Part shown: piece after piece, positions 43,201-52,923 of the stretch
Layout of the letters: each line of letters opens with the position of its first letter
Position numbering within the stretch: the stretch's first letter is position 1
Assembly: GCF_014279895.1 (NCBI RefSeq)
Contig: NZ_CP047954.1
Coordinates: 930,001-994,000, forward strand
Direction: 5' to 3'
Source: Synechococcus sp. M16.1
GTDB taxonomy: Bacteria; Cyanobacteriota; Cyanobacteriia; PCC-6307; Cyanobiaceae
Length of the DNA stretch: 64,000 bases
The notes under the pieces: model-generated
Database searches by the model: none
Told to the model about the DNA's origin: nothing
Seen by the model: the letters and a program-made list of their open reading frames with translations, nothing else
Made by a program: the position numbers and the translations under genes

Positions 43201-45671
43201 CCAGCGAGCAGCTGTCGCTGCTCCTCACCTGGATGCTTCCCCTTCAGCGCTCGCTGGGGTTGGAGGCCGACCGTGGTTTTCAGAATCTGCAGGGTCGCCA
43301 GCAGCGCTTTCACGCCTTTCTGCAGCAGCAACTCGCAGCGCCTCCGGCCGTTCCCTTCCCCCAGGGGGTCAGTGAACGCATGTCCAAGCTCAGCTCTGGA
43401 TTTGCCGACTATCCGGAGCTCGCTGATCCGGCCCGCCGTCGCTTGGTCACCGATGCCCGTCAGTGGCTGCATGAGCTGCGCCATCGCCTGGAACCCTCGG
43501 CTCCGATGGCACCGCCACGCCTCAAGGTTCAGGCGTCGCCCCAGCAGCGTGCCAGCTCACCACTGCAGCTCGATAGTCCCATCACCCAGATCCGTGGTGT
43601 GGGTCCGAAATTCGCGGCACGGCTGGCTTCGATCGGCCTGCTTCTGGTCCGCGACCTGCTCCGCTATTACCCCCGTGATCATGTCGATTACTCCGCGATG
43701 CGCCGCATTGAGGCGCTGGTGTCGGGGGAAACAGCCACGATCGTCGCCACGATTCGCCGTTGCAACGGATTCGTCAGCCCACGGAACACCAACCTCGCCA
43801 TCATTGAGCTCCAGCTGCAGGACTCGACCGGTCGCCTGAAGGTGAGCCGTTTCCTGGCGGGCAAACGCTTCAGTTCTCCGGCTTACCTCAAAGGCCAGCA
43901 GCGTCTCTACCCCGTTGGTGCCACCGTGGCCGTCAGTGGTCTGGTGAAAGACGGCCCCTACGGCATCACCTTTCAGGATCCGTTGATCGAGGTGCTGGAC
44001 AGCCCCTCGTCTCCGGTCAAATCCCCCAGCATCGGCCGGCTTCTCCCGGTGTATCCCCTCACCGAAGGGGTTGGCGCGGATCGGTTCCGCAGCCTGATCG
44101 ATCAGGTCCTGCCCCTCGCCGCATCGTGGCCTGATCCTCTCCCCGCCGTGACGCAGCGGCAATTCCAGCTGCCGGCACTGTCGGAGGCCCTGCAGGCCCT
44201 GCATGCGCCCAAGGACCGCGAAAGCCTCGATCGGGGACGGCGCCGGCTGGTGTTCGATGAGTTTCTGCTCCTGCAGCTCGGTCTGTTGCGCCGACGCCAG
44301 GCGCTGCGCTCTCGGACGGGTCCGGACCTGGATCTCCAATCCAGTGCCAATGGGCTTGTGGGGGAGTTCATGGATCTTCTGCCCTTCCGCTTCACCGCAG
44401 CCCAACAACGGGTGTTTCAGGAGATCGAAGCCGATCTGGCGCGCAGCGAACCCATGGCCCGTCTGGTGCAGGGGGACGTGGGCTCGGGCAAAACGGTGGT
44501 TGCCATTGCAGCGTTGCTCAGCACCATTGCCTCGGGCTGGCAGGGGGCCCTGATGGCCCCCACGGAGGTGTTGGCCGAGCAGCATTACCGCAACCTCTGT
44601 CAGTGGCTGCCGCAGCTCCATGTGAGCGTCGCCTTGCTGACGGGATCCACGCCGCGGCCCCGCCGCCGGGAGCTGCTGGATGACCTGGCCAACGGTTCGC
44701 TGAAGGTGCTGGTGGGCACTCATGCACTGCTCGAGGATCCTGTCGTTTTCAACCGCCTAGGGCTGGTGGTGGTGGATGAACAGCACCGTTTCGGTGTGCA
44801 TCAACGGGATCGCCTGCTCAACAAGGGCTTGCAGCCCCATCTGCTCACCATGACGGCAACACCGATCCCTCGGACCCTGGCGCTCTCGATGCATGGGGAT
44901 CTCGATGTCAGCCAGATCGATGAATTGCCGCCAGGGCGAACACCGATTCGCACCCGCATGCTCACGGCCGCAAAGCGCGAGAAGGCCTATGAGTTGATCC
45001 GTGAGGAGGTGCAGCTGGGCCAGCGGGCCTATGTCGTTCTGCCTCTGGTGGACGAGTCTGAAAAGCTCGAGCTTCGCTCAGCCGTTGAAGTTCACGCTGA
45101 ATTGGCCTCGGAGGTGTTCCCAGATCTGGCCGTTGGTTTGCTGCATGGGCGTCTCTCCAGTGCTGAAAAGCAGGCGGTGCTGAGCGATTTCGCTGCTGGC
45201 ACGACTCAGGTGCTGGTGTCGACCACGGTGGTGGAAGTGGGCGTGGACGTGCCCGAAGCCAGCGTGATGGTGATCGACCATGCCGAACGTTTCGGCCTGG
45301 CGCAGCTGCATCAGTTGCGGGGGCGCGTTGGCCGTGGCGCCGCTGCCTCCCATTGCCTGTTGATCAATGGCAGCTCCAATCCCCTGGCCCGCCAGCGTCT
45401 GGATGTGCTGGTGCGCTCCACCGATGGCTTCGAGATCGCCGAGATGGATCTGCGCTTGCGGGGGCCTGGCCAGGTGCTGGGAACCCGACAATCGGGCCTG
45501 CCTGATCTGGCCCTGGCCAGCCTTGCCGATGATGGTGCTGTGCTGGAGGACGCACGAACAGCTGCCCAGGAGCTGTTGAACAACGATCCTGAGCTCGCGC
45601 AGCACCCGTTGCTGCGCGAGACCCTGGAGGCCCAGCAGCGTCGCCTCAGCGGTGGCACCCCCTTGAACTGA
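43155..45671 (+). CDS. recG: ATP-dependent DNA helicase RecG
   Basis: The 838-residue helicase reverses stalled forks and processes branched DNA. It has an extra N-terminal region of about 130 residues, then the wedge/OB domain (SPITQIRGVGPKFAARLASI). The motor follows with Walker A GDVGSGKTVVA (about 439), DEQH (VVDEQHRFGVHQRD, about 540), motif TMTATPIPRT, and the RecG-type end RLRGPGQVLGTRQSGLPDL. The TTG start at 43155 overlaps the previous gene; a later start would still keep all domains. Confidence 0.96.
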   Translation: MADPIGFNAAAERGLTSEQLSLLLTWMLPLQRSLGLEADRGFQNLQGRQQRFHAFLQQQLAAPPAVPFPQGVSERMSKLSSGFADYPELADPARRRLVTDARQWLHELRHRLEPSAPMAPPRLKVQASPQQRASSPLQLDSPITQIRGVGPKFAARLASIGLLLVRDLLRYYPRDHVDYSAMRRIEALVSGETATIVATIRRCNGFVSPRNTNLAIIELQLQDSTGRLKVSRFLAGKRFSSPAYLKGQQRLYPVGATVAVSGLVKDGPYGITFQDPLIEVLDSPSSPVKSPSIGRLLPVYPLTEGVGADRFRSLIDQVLPLAASWPDPLPAVTQRQFQLPALSEALQALHAPKDRESLDRGRRRLVFDEFLLLQLGLLRRRQALRSRTGPDLDLQSSANGLVGEFMDLLPFRFTAAQQRVFQEIEADLARSEPMARLVQGDVGSGKTVVAIAALLSTIASGWQGALMAPTEVLAEQHYRNLCQWLPQLHVSVALLTGSTPRPRRRELLDDLANGSLKVLVGTHALLEDPVVFNRLGLVVVDEQHRFGVHQRDRLLNKGLQPHLLTMTATPIPRTLALSMHGDLDVSQIDELPPGRTPIRTRMLTAAKREKAYELIREEVQLGQRAYVVLPLVDESEKLELRSAVEVHAELASEVFPDLAVGLLHGRLSSAEKQAVLSDFAAGTTQVLVSTTVVEVGVDVPEASVMVIDHAERFGLAQLHQLRGRVGRGAAASHCLLINGSSNPLARQRLDVLVRSTDGFEIAEMDLRLRGPGQVLGTRQSGLPDLALASLADDGAVLEDARTAAQELLNNDPELAQHPLLRETLEAQQRRLSGGTPLN

Positions 45672-45693
45672 TCCATCCCGTTGCCGCGATTTG

Positions 45694-46395
45694 ATGCGCC
45701 CCTGGAGTTCAATTCCGATCGAAGATTGCGGCGAGCCTTTGCAAGCGCTGCCTCCCGCTTTGTTGCGGATGGAACCTCACCCGTACATTGCGCTGGGGGC
45801 GCCCTATGGGACGTCGGGGAATCCCTTTCAATTGCGCCTGGGGGTCGTTCAGCGCCTGCTTGATGCTCAGCAGCAGCTGGTCGAGCACGATCCCCGCCTG
45901 CGCTTGAGCATTTTTGATGCCTGGCGGCCGATCGCCGTGCAAGCCTTCATGGTGGACCACAGCATTACGGAACTTTGCCGTGAACGCGGCGTGGAAGCGC
46001 GCTCGGGGCACGCTTTCGATCAGGTGGTGGCCGATGTGGGGCGCTTCTGGGCTGCTCCCAGTCGGGATCCTGCGACCCCGCCTCCCCACAGCACCGGTGC
46101 GGCTGTTGATCTCACCCTCAGCAGCAGCGATGGAATGCCGCTGGCCATGGGGGGAGTGATTGATGCCATAGGTGCGGTGTCTGAACCGCAGCACTACGCC
46201 GGTCGGGAGGATTCCGAAGCTCGACGCTGGCATCAACGCCGGCAGTTGCTGGCTGAAGTGATGGGAGCAGCCGGCTTTGCCCAGCATCCGAACGAGTGGT
46301 GGCACTATTCGTTCGGTGATCAGCTCTGGGCCTGGCGAAAAGGTGCAGCTGTGGCGGTCTACGCCGAGGCCGTCAACAGCGCGCTCACTTCCTGA
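45694..46395 (+). CDS. D-alanyl-D-alanine dipeptidase (VanX/DdpX type, M15D)
   Basis: The 233-residue zinc peptidase shows the M15D ligands in HSTGAAVDLTL (H, D) and EWWHYSFG (catalytic E and ligand H), with FDAWRPIAVQAF at the substrate site. It cleaves D-Ala-D-Ala in the known family, a role in peptidoglycan recycling rather than resistance when no VanH/A is nearby, as here. A TTG directly before the ATG is also possible. It overlaps sir tail to tail by about 37 bp. Confidence 0.87.
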   Translation: MRPWSSIPIEDCGEPLQALPPALLRMEPHPYIALGAPYGTSGNPFQLRLGVVQRLLDAQQQLVEHDPRLRLSIFDAWRPIAVQAFMVDHSITELCRERGVEARSGHAFDQVVADVGRFWAAPSRDPATPPPHSTGAAVDLTLSSSDGMPLAMGGVIDAIGAVSEPQHYAGREDSEARRWHQRRQLLAEVMGAAGFAQHPNEWWHYSFGDQLWAWRKGAAVAVYAEAVNSALTS

Positions 46396-48161
46396 TCACC
46401 AAGCTTCTCGATGTGGTCCCCGAAGCTGCGACGTCCACCGGCGGCTTTCCAGCTGAGGAGGAGCGGTTCAAGGGTTGTCTCCAGATCATCCAAGGGCAGT
46501 TTTTCCAGGTAAGGGCGCGCCAGACGCTGGAGATTGGGGGTGCCGCCGAGCCACAGCTGGTACTGGTTAACACCGTTGCCCACCAAGCCCAGCTCCGCCA
46601 TGTAGGGGCGGGCACAGCCGTTGGGGCAGCCGGTCATCCTTACAAGCAGGGACTTCTCAATCTCGAGCCGTCGCAGCTGGGCATCGAGGCGATCCAGAAC
46701 ATCCGGAAGGATGCGCTCAGATTCGGTGATGGCGAGCCCGCAGGTGGGTAGAGCTGGGCAGGCGATGGCATGCCTGGCCAGAGGTGCTGGAGCTTCAGGC
46801 ACCTCAAACCCGAGGGCTTCCAGCTGGGTTCGAATGCTGGCTCGCTGGGAGGTGCCGATGTTGCACAGCAGCAGGTCTTGATTGGCGGTGAGGCGAATCT
46901 CCAGCTGGTAGGTCTCCACCAGCTCCCTCAGCCCTGCCTTGAGATCTCCGTTCAGGCGGCCACAGAGCAGGGGAAGTCCCACGAACCACATCCCTGCCTT
47001 CTGGCGATGCCAGCCGAGATAGTCCAAAAGCTTGGCCTTGGGCTCATTGCGCAGCCCCTTGAGGCTTCCCTTGAAGTAGGTCGCGCACAGGGTGTCGCGG
47101 AACCACTGGATTCCCTTGTCGTGCAGCAGATACTTCATGCGGGCGTGCTTGCGCACCTCCCGATCACCGTGATCCCGTTGCAGCGCCAGGATCGCCTGAA
47201 CCACATCCAGAACGTCGACAGCATCGACGTAACCCAAAGGATCCGCCGTGCGGGCGAAGGTCTCCTCCTTGTTGTGGGTGCGGCCCATGCCACCGCCCAC
47301 GTAGACGTTGCAGCCCCGCAGATCGCCGGAGGGGTCGGTGAAGGCCACCAGGCCGATGTCCTGGGTGAGCAGGTCAACAGAGTTGTCCCCCGGCACGGTG
47401 ACGGCCACCTTGAATTTCCGGGGAAGGTAGGTGTCTCCGTAGAGAGGTTCCTCAGTGCTGCCAGAAAAAACGCCGCCCTCGCTCTGGCGCTTTCTGGCCT
47501 TCTGAACGGCTCGGCTGGGCTTGAAGCGATAACTCAGGTCACCATCCACCCAGAGGTCCAGATAGGCCCCCTCGGCCGCTTCGGGGCTGAGCAGATCAGC
47601 AATTTCATCGGCCAGGCGCCGTGCCACGGGATAGCCGCCTTTCTCAAAAGGAGCTGGTGGTGCCATCACATTGCGGTTGATGTCCCCGCAGGCCGCCAGG
47701 GTCGAGCCCATGTTGCGAACGATGGTGCCGATCACCTCTTTCAGGTCGGCTTTGGCGATGCCGTGCATCTGGAAGGCCTGACGGGTGGTGGCCCGCAGAG
47801 TTCCGTCCCCAAGGCGGTTGGAGAGGTCATCGAGTGCGAGGAACAGTCGGGCAGGGATGCGTCCGCCCGGGCTGCGCAGCCGCAGCATCATCTGCCAGCT
47901 GCGAACCTTGTCCGTCTTGCGCAGTTCGCGGTGGTGCTGTTGGTAGCTGCCGTGAAACTTCAGCAGTTGAACGGCATCTTCCGTGAAGCGAACATCGTCG
48001 TTGCTGAGCTCGCTCAACAATGGGTCGCGTAGATGGTCGCTGTCCAGCTTGCGCTGCTCCGCCTTGGACAGCGATTGAGTTCCTGTTTCCGCCACTGCCA
48101 AGGAGCCTTCCCCCACCCCGAAAAGGATTTCTTGATTTGAACGTAGCGAAACGGCTTCCAA
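46359..48161 (-). CDS. sir: Ferredoxin-dependent sulfite reductase
   Basis: About 600 residues. The siroheme and 4Fe-4S ligands are in CPALPTCGLAI (CX5C) and TGCPNGCARPYMAELG (CX3C). The N-terminal half carries GSYQQHHRELRKTDK, and the other siroheme contacts lie in GDINRNVMAPPAP. It reduces sulfite to sulfide with six electrons. The start is uncertain: no ATG fits well, and the TTG at 48161 is used as the outer limit. Nitrite reductase is related, but the ITESERILP segment favours sulfite reductase. Head to head with glyS. Confidence 0.92.
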   Translation of the reverse strand: MEAVSLRSNQEILFGVGEGSLAVAETGTQSLSKAEQRKLDSDHLRDPLLSELSNDDVRFTEDAVQLLKFHGSYQQHHRELRKTDKVRSWQMMLRLRSPGGRIPARLFLALDDLSNRLGDGTLRATTRQAFQMHGIAKADLKEVIGTIVRNMGSTLAACGDINRNVMAPPAPFEKGGYPVARRLADEIADLLSPEAAEGAYLDLWVDGDLSYRFKPSRAVQKARKRQSEGGVFSGSTEEPLYGDTYLPRKFKVAVTVPGDNSVDLLTQDIGLVAFTDPSGDLRGCNVYVGGGMGRTHNKEETFARTADPLGYVDAVDVLDVVQAILALQRDHGDREVRKHARMKYLLHDKGIQWFRDTLCATYFKGSLKGLRNEPKAKLLDYLGWHRQKAGMWFVGLPLLCGRLNGDLKAGLRELVETYQLEIRLTANQDLLLCNIGTSQRASIRTQLEALGFEVPEAPAPLARHAIACPALPTCGLAITESERILPDVLDRLDAQLRRLEIEKSLLVRMTGCPNGCARPYMAELGLVGNGVNQYQLWLGGTPNLQRLARPYLEKLPLDDLETTLEPLLLSWKAAGGRRSFGDHIEKLGDQEVSALLTASA

Positions 48162-48189
48162 TACAGTCGCTTCCGGCTCTGACCTTGGC

Positions 48190-50355
48190 GTGACGGCAAC
48201 CTTTCTTCTGGAAATCGGCACCGAGGAGCTTCCTGCCGATTTCGTCAGGCAAGCGCTTGACCAGCTGCAGCAACGGGTGAGCCGTGATCTGCGTGAGGCA
48301 AGGCTTGGCCATGGAGCGGTGTCGGTGTTCGGCACCCCCCGGCGTCTGGTGGTCTCCGTTGCTGATCTGGAGGACCGCCAACCCGATCTTGAGGAAGACC
48401 GCAAGGGCCCTCCCGTGGCTCAGGCTTTTAAGGACGGCATCCCAGGGCCAGCGGCGATCGGTTTCGCCAAGCGCTGCGGGGTTGATCCCTCAGCACTTGA
48501 GCAGCGTGACACTCCCAAGGGGCCTTGTGTCTTCGCAACCGTGCTCACCCCCGGTCAAGCCTGCGTTGAACTGCTCCAGGGGCTGATCCCCCAATGGATT
48601 GATGGGTTGCAGGGTCGGCGGTTCATGCGCTGGGGCACCGGAGCCCAGCGCTTCAGCCGCCCCATTCGCTGGCTGCTTGCGTTGAAGGGTTCAGAGGTGA
48701 TCCCGGTGGTGCTGGGCGGCGCTGACCCTGAGGTCCGCAGCGACCGTTTCAGCCGTGCCCACCGTCTCCATGGTGACGAGCCTCTCTCCATCGCATCAGC
48801 GGAGCAGTTTGGAGAGACCCTTGCCGCCGCTGGCGTTGTTGTCGATCGTGCGGATCGGGCCAAACGAATACGCACCAGCCTGGACCAGTCGGCACAGGCC
48901 GCCAACGGAACTCCCGACTGTCCGGAGTCGCTGTTTGAGGAACTGGTGGACCTGGTTGAAGACCCCAGGATTCTCGAGGGAACCATTGCTGAGCGGTTCC
49001 TGCAGCTGCCTCCGGAGGTGATCAGCACGGTGATGCAGGCCCACCAGCGTTATGTGCCGCTGCAGGTGCCTGGTCTGGAGGCTGATCCGCTCCGACTCAC
49101 CGCTGAGGCCGTGCTTCGGCCCCAGTTCCTTTTGGTGGGCAATGGCCTGGCCCCGGCGTCGTCCTTGATTGTTCGCGGCAATGAACGCGTGCTTGGAGCT
49201 CGCCTGGCGGATGCCGAATTTTTCCTCGATGTTGACCGGCGTCAGTCCAGCGAATCCCGGCGTGAAGCCCTCGATCGTGTCACCTTCGCCGAGGGCCTGG
49301 GAAGTCTTCTGGACCGCTCCGAGCGAATCGAGCGGCTTACGGGCCTGCTGTTGAAGCAACTCGGTCTGGATCAGAGCGTGGTGGATGCGGCCCAGCGTGC
49401 TGCTCATTTCTGCAAGAACGATCTGGTCAGCCAGATGGTGGGTGAGTTCCCTGAACTTCAGGGACTGATGGGGGGTAAATACCTCCTGGAGGAGGGAGAA
49501 CCCCGCGATGTTGCTCTTGCTGTGGTGGAGCACTATCTGCCCCGGGGAGCCGGTGATGCTCTGCCCGCAACCCCCGCGGGAGCCGTTGTGGCCTTGGCGG
49601 AACGGCTCGAGCTGCTGCTCAGCATCTTTGCCAAGGGAGAGCGACCAACCGGATCCTCCGACCCCTATGCCCTGCGGCGGGCCGGCAATGGTGTTGTGCA
49701 GATTCTCTGGGGCATGGCCTGGCGCCTAGACCTCATGGCCTTCCTCAGCAACGCCGTGGAGGAGTGGGCTGCTCTGTTCCCGGCCTTTGCGGTGGATGCC
49801 AGCCAACTGCATAACGACCTCTGTCAGCTGATGCGGCAGCGGATTGTGTCTCAACTGGAAGACGACGGCTTTGCGCCTGATCTGGTGCAGGCTGTGGCTG
49901 GTGATGCTGTCTCCAGTCAGCGTCTGCTCAGTGATCCCCTGGATGTCAAGCAGCGGATTCAACTGTTGCGTGACCTTCGGGACAGCGGTCAGCTGGATGC
50001 CGTCCAGGCGGTGGTGCAGCGGGCAGCGAAGCTTGCCGAAAAAGGTGATCTGGCACGCGATCAGCTTGTGGCCGGCGAAGTGGTTGAGCCCGAACGGTTC
50101 GAGTCCGCCAGTGAGAAGGATCTGTTCGCAGCTCTCGAGCAGCTGCAGCCATTGGCTCAGCGGCGGTCTTATCAGGCCCTTGCCGATGCGCTCGTCGCGG
50201 CAACCCCGGCGCTCCAGGCCTTCTTTGATGGTGACACCAGCGTGATGGTGATGGTCGACGATGCCGCGCTGAGGCTCAATCGCCTCAACCTGTTGGCGGT
50301 CCTGCGCAATCAGGCTTCGGTCTTGGCCGAATTTGAATCGATTCAATCCAACTGA
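48190..50355 (+). CDS. glyS: Glycyl-tRNA synthetase beta subunit
   Basis: The 721-residue beta chain of the alpha2beta2 enzyme starts at GTG (TATFLLEIGTEELPADFVRQ). The tag GTEELP and the central GRRFMRWGTGAQRFSRPIRW and DPYALRRAGNGVVQILWGM are family marks, and the C-terminal anticodon-binding region (about 590-710) is complete. The catalytic alpha chain (glyQ) is not in the window. Its start lies about 28 bp from that of sir on the other strand. Confidence 0.97.
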   Translation: MTATFLLEIGTEELPADFVRQALDQLQQRVSRDLREARLGHGAVSVFGTPRRLVVSVADLEDRQPDLEEDRKGPPVAQAFKDGIPGPAAIGFAKRCGVDPSALEQRDTPKGPCVFATVLTPGQACVELLQGLIPQWIDGLQGRRFMRWGTGAQRFSRPIRWLLALKGSEVIPVVLGGADPEVRSDRFSRAHRLHGDEPLSIASAEQFGETLAAAGVVVDRADRAKRIRTSLDQSAQAANGTPDCPESLFEELVDLVEDPRILEGTIAERFLQLPPEVISTVMQAHQRYVPLQVPGLEADPLRLTAEAVLRPQFLLVGNGLAPASSLIVRGNERVLGARLADAEFFLDVDRRQSSESRREALDRVTFAEGLGSLLDRSERIERLTGLLLKQLGLDQSVVDAAQRAAHFCKNDLVSQMVGEFPELQGLMGGKYLLEEGEPRDVALAVVEHYLPRGAGDALPATPAGAVVALAERLELLLSIFAKGERPTGSSDPYALRRAGNGVVQILWGMAWRLDLMAFLSNAVEEWAALFPAFAVDASQLHNDLCQLMRQRIVSQLEDDGFAPDLVQAVAGDAVSSQRLLSDPLDVKQRIQLLRDLRDSGQLDAVQAVVQRAAKLAEKGDLARDQLVAGEVVEPERFESASEKDLFAALEQLQPLAQRRSYQALADALVAATPALQAFFDGDTSVMVMVDDAALRLNRLNLLAVLRNQASVLAEFESIQSN

Positions 50356-50405
50356 AGGCAGCCCTGGCCTCTGCGGCTAAGCAGGGGCCAGCCGCTTGAG
50401 CCGCA

Positions 50406-50630
50406 ATGTCTGATCAACAGACGACCACCACCCAGCCGCCTGTGGTGATCCGCCAGGGAGGAAATGGTCTGGGCAGCGTGATTGCGGCGCTGATCTTGGC
50501 TGCTGCCGCCGTTTACGCCATCAACGTCTGGTCGACGACCAAGAAAGAAACATCCCCCGCCAAGAGCATTGAGCAGGGGATTGAGCGGATCAAGGATGCC
50601 GCTGGCAAGGCGATTGAGTCACGCAACTGA
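50406..50630 (+). CDS. Small single-span membrane protein of unknown function
   Basis: The 74-residue protein has a Thr/Gln/Pro-rich head (MSDQQTTTTQPPVVIRQGG), one span (SVIAALILAAAAVYAINVW) and a charged helical tail (SIEQGIERIKDAAGKAIESR). It is followed by a GC-rich terminator. The family is not recognised. Confidence 0.7.
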   Translation: MSDQQTTTTQPPVVIRQGGNGLGSVIAALILAAAAVYAINVWSTTKKETSPAKSIEQGIERIKDAAGKAIESRN

Positions 50631-50667
50631 CCAGAGGCATTGTCATTGGTGTTGCAGAGATGTTGAG

Positions 50668-50699
50668 GGCCGGCCTCCCTCAGGAGACGCCGGCCTTTT
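50668..50699 (+). terminator. Terminator overlapping the chlP stop codon
   Basis: GGCCGGC and GCCGGCC form the outer stem, with inner CTCC/GGAG pairs, followed by TTTT on the plus strand. It ends the small membrane protein gene; the hairpin lies across the last codons of chlP on the other strand, so it may serve both. Confidence 0.75.
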
Positions 50700-52062
50700 C
50701 CTTCGACTCGGAACCTTTGGAGTTCCCCTCCTTGGATTCGCCAGCCTGAGCCTTGATCTGCTGGGCCGCTTCCTCCGCCAGGAAATCACCGTCGGAACGG
50801 CCAACGGCCGAAGGAACAGGGTTGTAGACGGATGGAGCCAGAGCCTCGCCCCGGATCAGGCTGCCCAGGGTGCGGAGGGTGAGCTTGATCTGCTGCCAGG
50901 GGTTCATCATCACCACCCGTTTGTACAGGTAGCTGTCAAACGTCAGCTTCTGCACGTCCTTGTCGTCGCACATCTCGACGAAGGCTTCCCGGGCAGCGTC
51001 GTTGCGATAGAAGATCCGCTGCAGGATGTCGAGCACCGCATAGGTGGCACCGTATTTGCGGTCCCAGCGCTTGAGGTAGGTCGACTTGATCTGCTTTTCG
51101 GTGGGGATAGAGGCGCCGTTGTTGGAAATTTCCACAATCGCTTCGGCACACATCCGGCCGCTCTTGGCAGCGAAATAAATGCCTTCCCCGGAGCTCTTGG
51201 TGACGTAGCCCGCTGCATCGCCCACCAAGGCCATGCGGCCCACAACCCGGCGCGGACGGGGGTGCTCAGGAATTGGGTGGGCTTCCACCTTGATCACTTC
51301 GCCCTGGAACAGGCGCTTGTTGGCCCGCTCACGAATGCCCCTTTGCAGACCCTTGATCAGGCTCTGGTTCTGCTGCATGGTTCCCGTTCCCACGGCCACG
51401 TGGTCGTATTTGGGAAACACCCAGGCATAGAAGTCGGGAGAGACGTCTGTTCCGACGTACATCTCAGCAAGATCTTCGTAGTAGGTCATCTCCTCAGCAG
51501 GAAGCTTGATCCGTTCCTGGAAGGCGATGGCCACGTTGTAATCCCCGGCGTCCATGGCTTTCGCCACCCGGGAGTTGGCGCCATCGGCACCGATGATCAG
51601 ATCCACAGCCAGAGTCTTCTGCTCACCGGTGGGGCCACCACCGCTGTAGTCGGCGTAATGAATGGTGTAAGGGCCCTGACGGTCTGTACCGGTGTCGATC
51701 TTCTGCACCAGGCCGTTGATCAAGGTTGTGCCCAGCTCGGCGGCGCGGTTGCGCAGGAAGGCATCGAACACCTCACGACGGCACATGCCGATGTAGGCGT
51801 TTTCGTCGTAACCGAGGGGATCGAGCTTGATGTCCACCTCCCGGTTGGAAGGGGAGATCATCTTCATGTTGCGGACCTTGCGGTCGATGATTTCGTCGGG
51901 CAGGTCGAACTCTTCGACCATGCAAAGCGGAATGGCTCCACCACAGGGTTTGGCGTTGTCGAGTTTGCGCTCGAACAGCCAGGTTTCAATTCCCGCCTTG
52001 GCCAGAATTTCGGCAGCACAGGAGCCACTTGGGCCACCGCCGATCACCGCAACTCGCAACAT
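50680..52062 (-). CDS. chlP: Geranylgeranyl diphosphate/chlorophyll reductase
   Basis: The 460-residue flavoprotein reduces the geranylgeranyl chain to phytyl for chlorophyll a and tocopherol. The FAD-binding VAVIGGGPSGSCAAEILAKA and the family block DNAKPCGGAIPLCMVEEFDL are clear, as is MALVGDAAGYVTKSSGEGIY. The C-terminus has a charged Ser/Glu/Lys tail (GESKEGNSKGSESKEK). It is divergent from the VanY-like gene. Confidence 0.96.
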   Translation of the reverse strand: MLRVAVIGGGPSGSCAAEILAKAGIETWLFERKLDNAKPCGGAIPLCMVEEFDLPDEIIDRKVRNMKMISPSNREVDIKLDPLGYDENAYIGMCRREVFDAFLRNRAAELGTTLINGLVQKIDTGTDRQGPYTIHYADYSGGGPTGEQKTLAVDLIIGADGANSRVAKAMDAGDYNVAIAFQERIKLPAEEMTYYEDLAEMYVGTDVSPDFYAWVFPKYDHVAVGTGTMQQNQSLIKGLQRGIRERANKRLFQGEVIKVEAHPIPEHPRPRRVVGRMALVGDAAGYVTKSSGEGIYFAAKSGRMCAEAIVEISNNGASIPTEKQIKSTYLKRWDRKYGATYAVLDILQRIFYRNDAAREAFVEMCDDKDVQKLTFDSYLYKRVVMMNPWQQIKLTLRTLGSLIRGEALAPSVYNPVPSAVGRSDGDFLAEEAAQQIKAQAGESKEGNSKGSESKEKAGVS

Positions 52063-52170
52063 CTCAGCCCGTCTCCGCTGGATTGTTTTGTGAAGCTATC
52101 ACTGTCACAACAACCATTGTGGGTTGAGCTGGCTGCTGCCTTTACGATCGAAACAACACGCATCAGCGCC

Positions 52171-52923
52171 TTGGTTCGGGCCTCCTCTGCGCGACGCATC
52201 GAGCGGGAGGACATTCCGGTCGCTCGACGAACACGGCAGCCGCGTCAACGCAAGGGAAATGGCGCAGCTGGATTGCTGTTCGGGCTCGTTCTCGTCTGTG
52301 CCGGAAGCGTGGCTGTGGTGATGCTGGTTCCCACGCTGCTGTCAAGGCGCCAGCCCACGCAGAACCTTGAGATTTCAGGCTTTCGCGAACGTCCTGACGC
52401 CGATGGCCGACTCCTGGGCCACTTCCCCTACGGAGAGGCTGACGCTGATCAACTCATCGTCTTTGAACCGGGGATCGAGCTGAATGTGAAAGCCGCCGAG
52501 GCCCTCGACACGATGATGCGTTCCGCCTTGGCTGACGGGATCGATCTGCGTCTGCTCAGTGGATTCCGCTCCCTGGCCCTCCAGGAATCGATCTTCTTTG
52601 ATGTGGCCTCCGAACGGAACCAGACCGCCGAAGAGCGAGCCCAGGTGTCAGCTCCACCGGGCTACTCCGAGCACAGCACGGGTTACGCCGTCGATCTAGG
52701 CGATGGCCGTTTCCCTGAGACCAACCTCTCCCAGAGCTTTCAAGACACCGCCGCCTTTCGCTGGTTGCAGGACCATGCGGCGAGATATCACTTCGTGTTG
52801 TCCTTCCCTGAGGGCAACAAACAGGGTGTGATGTACGAGCCCTGGCATTGGCGCTACGAGGGCAATGCGGATGCACTGCGTTTGTTCGAGCCGGCCAGTC
52901 GGTTCTCCAGGCGCGACCCTTGA
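52171..52923 (+). CDS. D-alanyl-D-alanine carboxypeptidase (VanY type, M15B)
   Basis: A protein of about 250 residues with an N-terminal membrane anchor (GAAGLLFGLVLVCAGSVAVV) after a basic head, so probably periplasmic. Zinc ligands are in SEHSTGYAVDLGDG (H, D) and the catalytic Glu and last His in YEPWHWRYEG. LRLLSGFRSLALQESIFF is the substrate-side motif. The start is uncertain: TTG at 52171 or 52117, no ATG. It overlaps the U32 gene by 4 bp. Confidence 0.87.
   Translation: MVRASSARRIEREDIPVARRTRQPRQRKGNGAAGLLFGLVLVCAGSVAVVMLVPTLLSRRQPTQNLEISGFRERPDADGRLLGHFPYGEADADQLIVFEPGIELNVKAAEALDTMMRSALADGIDLRLLSGFRSLALQESIFFDVASERNQTAEERAQVSAPPGYSEHSTGYAVDLGDGRFPETNLSQSFQDTAAFRWLQDHAARYHFVLSFPEGNKQGVMYEPWHWRYEGNADALRLFEPASRFSRRDP

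Noticed and set aside
46770-48032. 420-codon open frame antisense to sir
   Set aside because: The sulfite reductase cysteine motifs define the real strand; this is a shadow.
50569-52170. Long upstream extension of the VanY-like gene antisense to chlP
   Set aside because: The frame is open by chance through the whole chlP gene; the first 530 codons have no domain and chlP is certain.
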